Shown here piece by piece: positions 52,553 through 56,185 of a stretch of DNA of 56,185 bases. Numbering within the stretch: position 1 is the first letter of the stretch; each line of letters starts with the position of its first letter. The stretch spans positions 29,563 through 85,747 of the forward strand of contig NZ_VILB01000013.1 in the NCBI RefSeq assembly GCF_009712035.1. Reading direction: 5' to 3'. The notes beneath the pieces were generated by a model. The model saw only the letters and a list, made by a program, of their open reading frames with translations, did no database searches and was not told the origin of the DNA. Source of the stretch: Anabaena sp. UHCC 0187 (GTDB lineage Bacteria > Cyanobacteriota > Cyanobacteriia > Cyanobacteriales > Nostocaceae). A program made the translations under genes and the position numbers.

Positions 52553-52955
52553 ATCATTTAAACCCAAACTACAATCTTCATTATCTAATGTATTATTGGT
52601 ATTTTTTATATGCTGGACAATATTTATGGGAGTGACAACATGGAAGATTCAGCATTCATGTCAGCCAATGATTAGACAATTAGATATATCTAAGTCTAAT
52701 CAATGTATTCCAGATCCTATACCCAGCCCTAGACCAACGCCTACACCCAGTCCTATACCCAGTCCTATACCAACGCCTACACCCAGTCCCAGTCCTACAC
52801 CAAACCCTATACCGGATGTTGTAGGAGTAGCTGTTGGTGGAGCAGCAATGACTGGTTTAGCAATAGTACAAGCTCCCGTTTTAGCTGTGGTAGCAGCAGG
52901 TATAGGAATTTGGTTTCTAGTCAGAACTACTATTAAATTAATAAATGGTAGTTGA
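52545..52955 (+). CDS. Membrane-anchored small protein with Pro-rich linker and hydrophobic Gly/Ala tail
   Basis: A 136-residue protein in four parts: a membrane helix (~15-31, NVLLVFFICWTIFMGV); a short extracytoplasmic part with Cys39 and Cys54; a proline linker (~57-88) of PTPSPIPSP type; and a hydrophobic C-terminus from ~91, with GVAVGGAAMTGLAIVQAP and VAAGIGIWFLV. The C-terminal part aligns with that of the next gene (shared pattern A-x-T-x5-(I/V)-x-AP-x6-G-x-x-IW), so they are paralogues. The composition resembles hydrophobic bacteriocins. No known family. Overlapping start with the previous gene. Confidence 0.75.
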   Translation: MIESFKPKLQSSLSNVLLVFFICWTIFMGVTTWKIQHSCQPMIRQLDISKSNQCIPDPIPSPRPTPTPSPIPSPIPTPTPSPSPTPNPIPDVVGVAVGGAAMTGLAIVQAPVLAVVAAGIGIWFLVRTTIKLINGS

Positions 52956-52998
52956 AGCGATTTTCTAATTTAGATTTTGCCAATAGGAGTTGAATAAA

Positions 52999-53328
52999 AT
53001 GGAATCACCACAAGATCAAGAAACATCAATAATTAATTCTACTGTTGTCAAAATTGTTGTTGTTGGAGTATTAGTTATAATTTTAATAGCAGTATTTTTT
53101 ATTGCAACTAAAGGTAATGATATTTCTTTTTGCTTATTTAGTCCCAATTGTAATAAGCCAGTAGTAATAAATCCTCCGCCAGATCCAGTTGGTTTTGATG
53201 ATTTACTGGCAGCAGGAGCAGGTGTAACAACAGCAGCAGTATTAACAGCAATTATTGATGCTCCTATAACTGTTGCCGTAGGAGTTGGAATTGCTATTTG
53301 GTGGATTGTCAACGCTTTACTTCATTAA
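52999..53328 (+). CDS. Second paralogous membrane-anchored small protein
   Basis: A 109-residue protein: N-terminal cytoplasmic ~15 residues, a membrane helix (~17-36, VVKIVVVGVLVIILIAVFFI), two Cys (45 and 51, SFCLFSPNC), a short proline stretch (NPPPDP) and a hydrophobic C-terminus (LLAAGAGVTTAAVLTAI, then DAPITVAVGVGIAIWWIV). It shares layout and tail motif with the preceding protein but with a much shorter linker. The start is the ATG at 52999, which has AGGAG 9 nt upstream; an in-frame TTG at 52990 abuts the ribosome site. The ABC transporter follows after 32 nt. Confidence 0.75.
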   Translation: MESPQDQETSIINSTVVKIVVVGVLVIILIAVFFIATKGNDISFCLFSPNCNKPVVINPPPDPVGFDDLLAAGAGVTTAAVLTAIIDAPITVAVGVGIAIWWIVNALLH

Positions 53329-53360
53329 ATATTTAGAAAAAATTCATTCATTATTAGGTT

Positions 53361-54806
53361 ATGAAAATCATAGAACTGAATAATATTTCCAAGTCATTTG
53401 GACGAGGCTCAGACGCGAAATCAGTATTAAATGGAATTAGTCTCACAATTAGCCAGGGAGAGTTTGTAGTTTTACGCGGAGTGAATGGTTCTGGTAAAAC
53501 TACTTTACTCAATATTATTTTGGGTCTTCTGAAGCCTGATAGTGGAGAAGCAAAGCTTTTGGGAAGATCACCACAAGAAGCTGAGTCGAAAGCTAGTATT
53601 GGTGTAGTTCTGCAAAAAGTAAATGTTCCTAAACATCTCAAGGTTAAAGAATTAGTTAACCTGTTCCGCAGTTATTATCCAAATTCACTTTCTGTTGAAG
53701 AAATCCTGAATAAAGTTAATTTAGAAGGTAAACATGATGCCTGGGGTTATAAATTATCTGGAGGAGAAGAACAACGACTTTATTTTGCTCTTGCTTTAGC
53801 TGGTAATCCCAAACTATTAATTTTGGATGAACCAACCAGAAATTTAGATGAAGAAGGTTGTACGGATTTCTGGCATCAGGTCAAAAGCTGCGTTCAGGAG
53901 GGTATCACTATTCTTATGGTTACTAATAACCAATCTGATTGGCAAGAGCTTAATCATCTTGCTACTCGCTCTATCACTCTCAAAGATGGACAAATTAGTG
54001 AAGATAAGGATATTAACAAAAGGGAAGAATTAGCAAAATCATCAGAAATTAATGACAATAAAATTGATTGTTTACCCGGTAAAATCAATACTTTTAAGTC
54101 AATGCTGCTCAAACAGATTTGGGCTGAATCTCTACAGTTTGTGCGTAATCCTGGCTACTTGCTAGGTATTATATTATTTTCTTGCTTGATTGTATTTTTC
54201 CCACCTGATCAAACTTTAGGTAAATTAGGATTAATATTTTTTGCAGGAATTAATTTATTAACTTTTGCTATTGAGAGATTAGGAAAAATAATAGCATCTG
54301 AAAGAATCGAAGGTTGGCTAAAGCTGCTGAGAATTACTCCTCTTCCTCCTGTAATATATTTAAGTGCCAAAATTATTATGGCTCTGAGCATTTTAACAGT
54401 TAATCTGACTATTGTTCTTTCATTGGGCGCTTGGAAAATAGGAGTTGAGCAAAGTGTAGGACAATGGTTAATTATGTTTTTCAGTTTAATAATGGGAATA
54501 ATTCCCTTTGCTATCTTTGGTTTAGCTCTTGGCTATTTGGTTAAACCAAAAAGTATTGATTCTATAGCGGCTCTATCTATTCCTATAGCTTTATTTAGCT
54601 GCGGTCTACCTCTACCTGTCCCTAAATTTGTACAAGATTTAATTTCATTTTCCCCTTTTTATCACTATGGCCAATTAGCAATGTGGTCAGCCGCGTTAGA
54701 TTACGACCAGCATCTTTGGTTACATCTACTATGGTTATTATGGGTTGGATCTATATTTAGTTTGGTAGCACTTTGGGCATATAGACGTGACCAAGTGCTT
54801 CAGTAA
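53361..54806 (+). CDS. ABC exporter: fused ATPase and ABC-2-like permease
   Basis: A 481-residue protein combining an ATP-binding domain (1-~215) and a permease with six helices (~255-475). Walker A GVNGSGKT (40-47), signature LSGGE (132-136), Walker B LLILDEP (152-158). The switch His is replaced: the H-loop reads VTNN (Asn189). Between the domains is a charged linker. Such fusions usually export drugs or peptides; the neighbouring small hydrophobic proteins are likely substrates or partners. AGG lies just before the ATG. It ends the four-gene set; an STRR-bearing gap follows. Confidence 0.88.
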   Translation: MKIIELNNISKSFGRGSDAKSVLNGISLTISQGEFVVLRGVNGSGKTTLLNIILGLLKPDSGEAKLLGRSPQEAESKASIGVVLQKVNVPKHLKVKELVNLFRSYYPNSLSVEEILNKVNLEGKHDAWGYKLSGGEEQRLYFALALAGNPKLLILDEPTRNLDEEGCTDFWHQVKSCVQEGITILMVTNNQSDWQELNHLATRSITLKDGQISEDKDINKREELAKSSEINDNKIDCLPGKINTFKSMLLKQIWAESLQFVRNPGYLLGIILFSCLIVFFPPDQTLGKLGLIFFAGINLLTFAIERLGKIIASERIEGWLKLLRITPLPPVIYLSAKIIMALSILTVNLTIVLSLGAWKIGVEQSVGQWLIMFFSLIMGIIPFAIFGLALGYLVKPKSIDSIAALSIPIALFSCGLPLPVPKFVQDLISFSPFYHYGQLAMWSAALDYDQHLWLHLLWLLWVGSIFSLVALWAYRRDQVLQ

Positions 54807-54854
54807 GATTGAGGAGGTCAACTAGTATTTGGAAAAGTTTTAAATTAATTTACA

Positions 54855-54909
54855 GCCAACAGTTAAGTTAACAGTTAACAATCAACAATTACCAATCACC
54901 AACTACCAA
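54855..54909. repeat. STRR array (AACAGTTA, then ACCAATC)
   Basis: Runs of AACAGTTAAGTTAACAGTTAAC followed by AATTACCAATCACCAACTACC separate the ABC exporter gene from the FIST gene. Confidence 0.8.
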
Positions 54910-54960
54910 ACTTAGTTAAAATAATCAACTAACCTCAAAACAGAAATAAGCCGAAAACTC

Positions 54961-56175
54961 ATGGCAGATCAAATGCAGTGGACAAATGCCCTATCAACCC
55001 GTCCTTCCTTAGAAGCGGCTATTACAGATGTCGTAGAACAAGCAATGGCATCTTTAACAGCACCAGCGGATTTAGGGCTGGTATTCATTTCTTCTGCCTT
55101 TATGAGTGAGTATTCCCGACTTTTGCCTTTATTGGCGGAAAAACTTTCTGTACCTGTATTAATTGGTTGTAGTGCTGGGGGTGTAATTGGCAGAAAACAG
55201 GCAGGAGAAACCGAAGAAATAGAAGCAGAACCCGCCCTGAGTCTGACTTTAGCCCATCTTCCCGGTGTCGAAATCCGACCTTTTCATATTGTCGCGGAAG
55301 AATTGCCAGATTCCGATAGTTCCCCCACAGCTTGGGTTGATTTGCTAGGTGTGCCACCTTCCGTAGTCCCCCAATTTATTCTCTTGTCTAGTCCCTTTGC
55401 TTCAGGAACGAATGATTTGTTGCAGGGTTTAGATTTTGCCTATCCAGGTTCTGTAGTAGTAGGAGGACAAGCCAGCAGCGGCTTTATGAATGGTCGCGTG
55501 GGTTTATTTTGTAATGATAAATTGTATCGGGAAGGTACGGTAGGCATAGCTTTAAGTGGCAATATCGTCTTAGATACTATTGTTGCCCAAGGATGTCGTC
55601 CCATTGGTGAACCGTTACAAGTCACTAAAGCGGAACGGAATATTATTGTTGAGTTAGATGAAAAAGTCCCGTTGGTAGTATTGCGAAACTTAATTAGTAG
55701 TTTAAGTGAAGAAGATCGAACATTAGCACAACATTCTTTATTTGTAGGTTTAGCAATGGACGAATTTCGGCTAAATCTAAATTCAGGGGATTTTTTAATT
55801 CGCAATATTTTAGGAGTAGATCCTAATGCTGGGGCGATCGCAATTGGCGATCGCATTCGTGCCGGTCAAAGGTTACAATTTCATCTGAGGGATGCCGAAG
55901 CATCAGCCGAAGATTTAGAAATTTTACTCCAAGAATATCAAAGTGAAAATGCCAGCGAACCCTCTCCCGTAGGCGCTTTAATGTTCACCTGTTTAGGACG
56001 AGGAACAGGACTTTATGGCAAACCTAATTTTGATTCTCAACTCTTTAGCCGTTACGTCCACGACATCCCAATGGGTGGCTTTTTCTGTGGTGGTGAAATC
56101 GGTCCAGTTAGCGGCAGAACTTTCTTACATGGTTATACTTCTGTATTTGCCATTTGTCGTTCTCTTGGGGAATAG
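54961..56175 (+). CDS. FIST-domain sensory protein
   Basis: A 404-residue protein with FIST_N (~20-210; DLGLVFISSAF, LIGCSAGGVIG, SSPFASGTNDLLQG, VVVGGQASSG) and FIST_C (~220-385; RPIGEPLQVT, CLGRGTGLYG, GGFFCGGEIGPV, FLHGYTSVFAI). FIST domains sense small ligands, perhaps amino acids, and usually feed signalling proteins. Here there is no output domain, so a separate partner would be needed. The gene is complete; its stop is near the right edge. Confidence 0.9.
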   Translation: MADQMQWTNALSTRPSLEAAITDVVEQAMASLTAPADLGLVFISSAFMSEYSRLLPLLAEKLSVPVLIGCSAGGVIGRKQAGETEEIEAEPALSLTLAHLPGVEIRPFHIVAEELPDSDSSPTAWVDLLGVPPSVVPQFILLSSPFASGTNDLLQGLDFAYPGSVVVGGQASSGFMNGRVGLFCNDKLYREGTVGIALSGNIVLDTIVAQGCRPIGEPLQVTKAERNIIVELDEKVPLVVLRNLISSLSEEDRTLAQHSLFVGLAMDEFRLNLNSGDFLIRNILGVDPNAGAIAIGDRIRAGQRLQFHLRDAEASAEDLEILLQEYQSENASEPSPVGALMFTCLGRGTGLYGKPNFDSQLFSRYVHDIPMGGFFCGGEIGPVSGRTFLHGYTSVFAICRSLGE

Positions 56176-56185
56176 GAGTAGGGGC

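Overview
The window comes from a filamentous, very probably heterocyst-forming cyanobacterium (order Nostocales). It is AT-rich and carries about fifteen copies of the HIP1 octamer GCGATCGC. It also has blocks of short tandem repeats (TTGTCAG/TGGTCAG, ACCAATT/ACCAATC, CCCCAGT/CCCCAAT) and many short palindromes. Lineage-marking genes are petN (cytochrome b6f subunit VIII), sasA, a Cph1-type phytochrome with its Rcp-type regulator, a hetZ-family gene, ycf33/DUF751, DUF1995, DUF4327 and the NDH-1 factor CRR7. No tRNA, rRNA, CRISPR array or intact insertion sequence was seen. The first gene is cut by the left edge.

Layout. 1-6.3 kb: end of a DUF4114 protein, a GNAT acetyltransferase overlapping comF, a PPC-domain exported protein, a DEAD-box RNA helicase with FAT in place of SAT, a DUF4351 protein and a DUF1995 protein. 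6.4-13.2 kb: dnaN with a clear terminator, a three-gene operon (small protein, cytochrome c6-like protein, aldo/keto reductase), a coiled-coil protein, two small membrane proteins and tex. 13.4-19.9 kb: a small membrane protein, an AAA ATPase plus PIN-domain pair that looks like a defence or toxin module, the tldD/tldE protease pair and a YbhN-like membrane protein. 20-30.6 kb: larC, a Sua5/YrdC protein, the hetZ-family gene, a Dam-type methylase, DUF751, rbfA, DUF4327 behind a near-consensus promoter and long leader, a triple-GAF histidine kinase, petN plus a 53-codon companion, a membrane protein and a DEDDh exonuclease.

30.6-41.3 kb is a signalling and stress block. It holds a class III cyclase, a lipoprotein, an OmpR-type two-component pair, a DUF442 protein, a MerR regulator, a CxxC mini-thioredoxin, an ArsP/YraQ-type permease, a lipoprotein rubrerythrin, a Rieske protein, a P-type ATPase and a PepSY-like helix protein. 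Two promoters with the long-spacer dyad design typical of MerR regulators precede the DUF442 gene and merR, so these form a probable regulon. The rubrerythrin-Rieske-ATPase-PepSY genes are tightly packed and probably co-transcribed.

41.3-56.2 kb: a large unknown membrane protein, a peptidoglycan-binding protein with a PTAK/PTAT tail, an SLH lipoprotein, sasA, crr7, the phytochrome with its regulator and an adjoining cation diffusion facilitator, and repeat-rich DNA. Then comes a four-gene set: a small acidic protein, two paralogous membrane-anchored small proteins with hydrophobic Gly/Ala-rich C-termini, and a fused ABC ATPase-permease. A FIST-domain sensor closes the window. The four-gene set (52307-54806) is my best candidate for an undescribed system, followed by the AAA-PIN pair (13926-15721) and the rubrerythrin-Rieske-ATPase operon (37209-41274).
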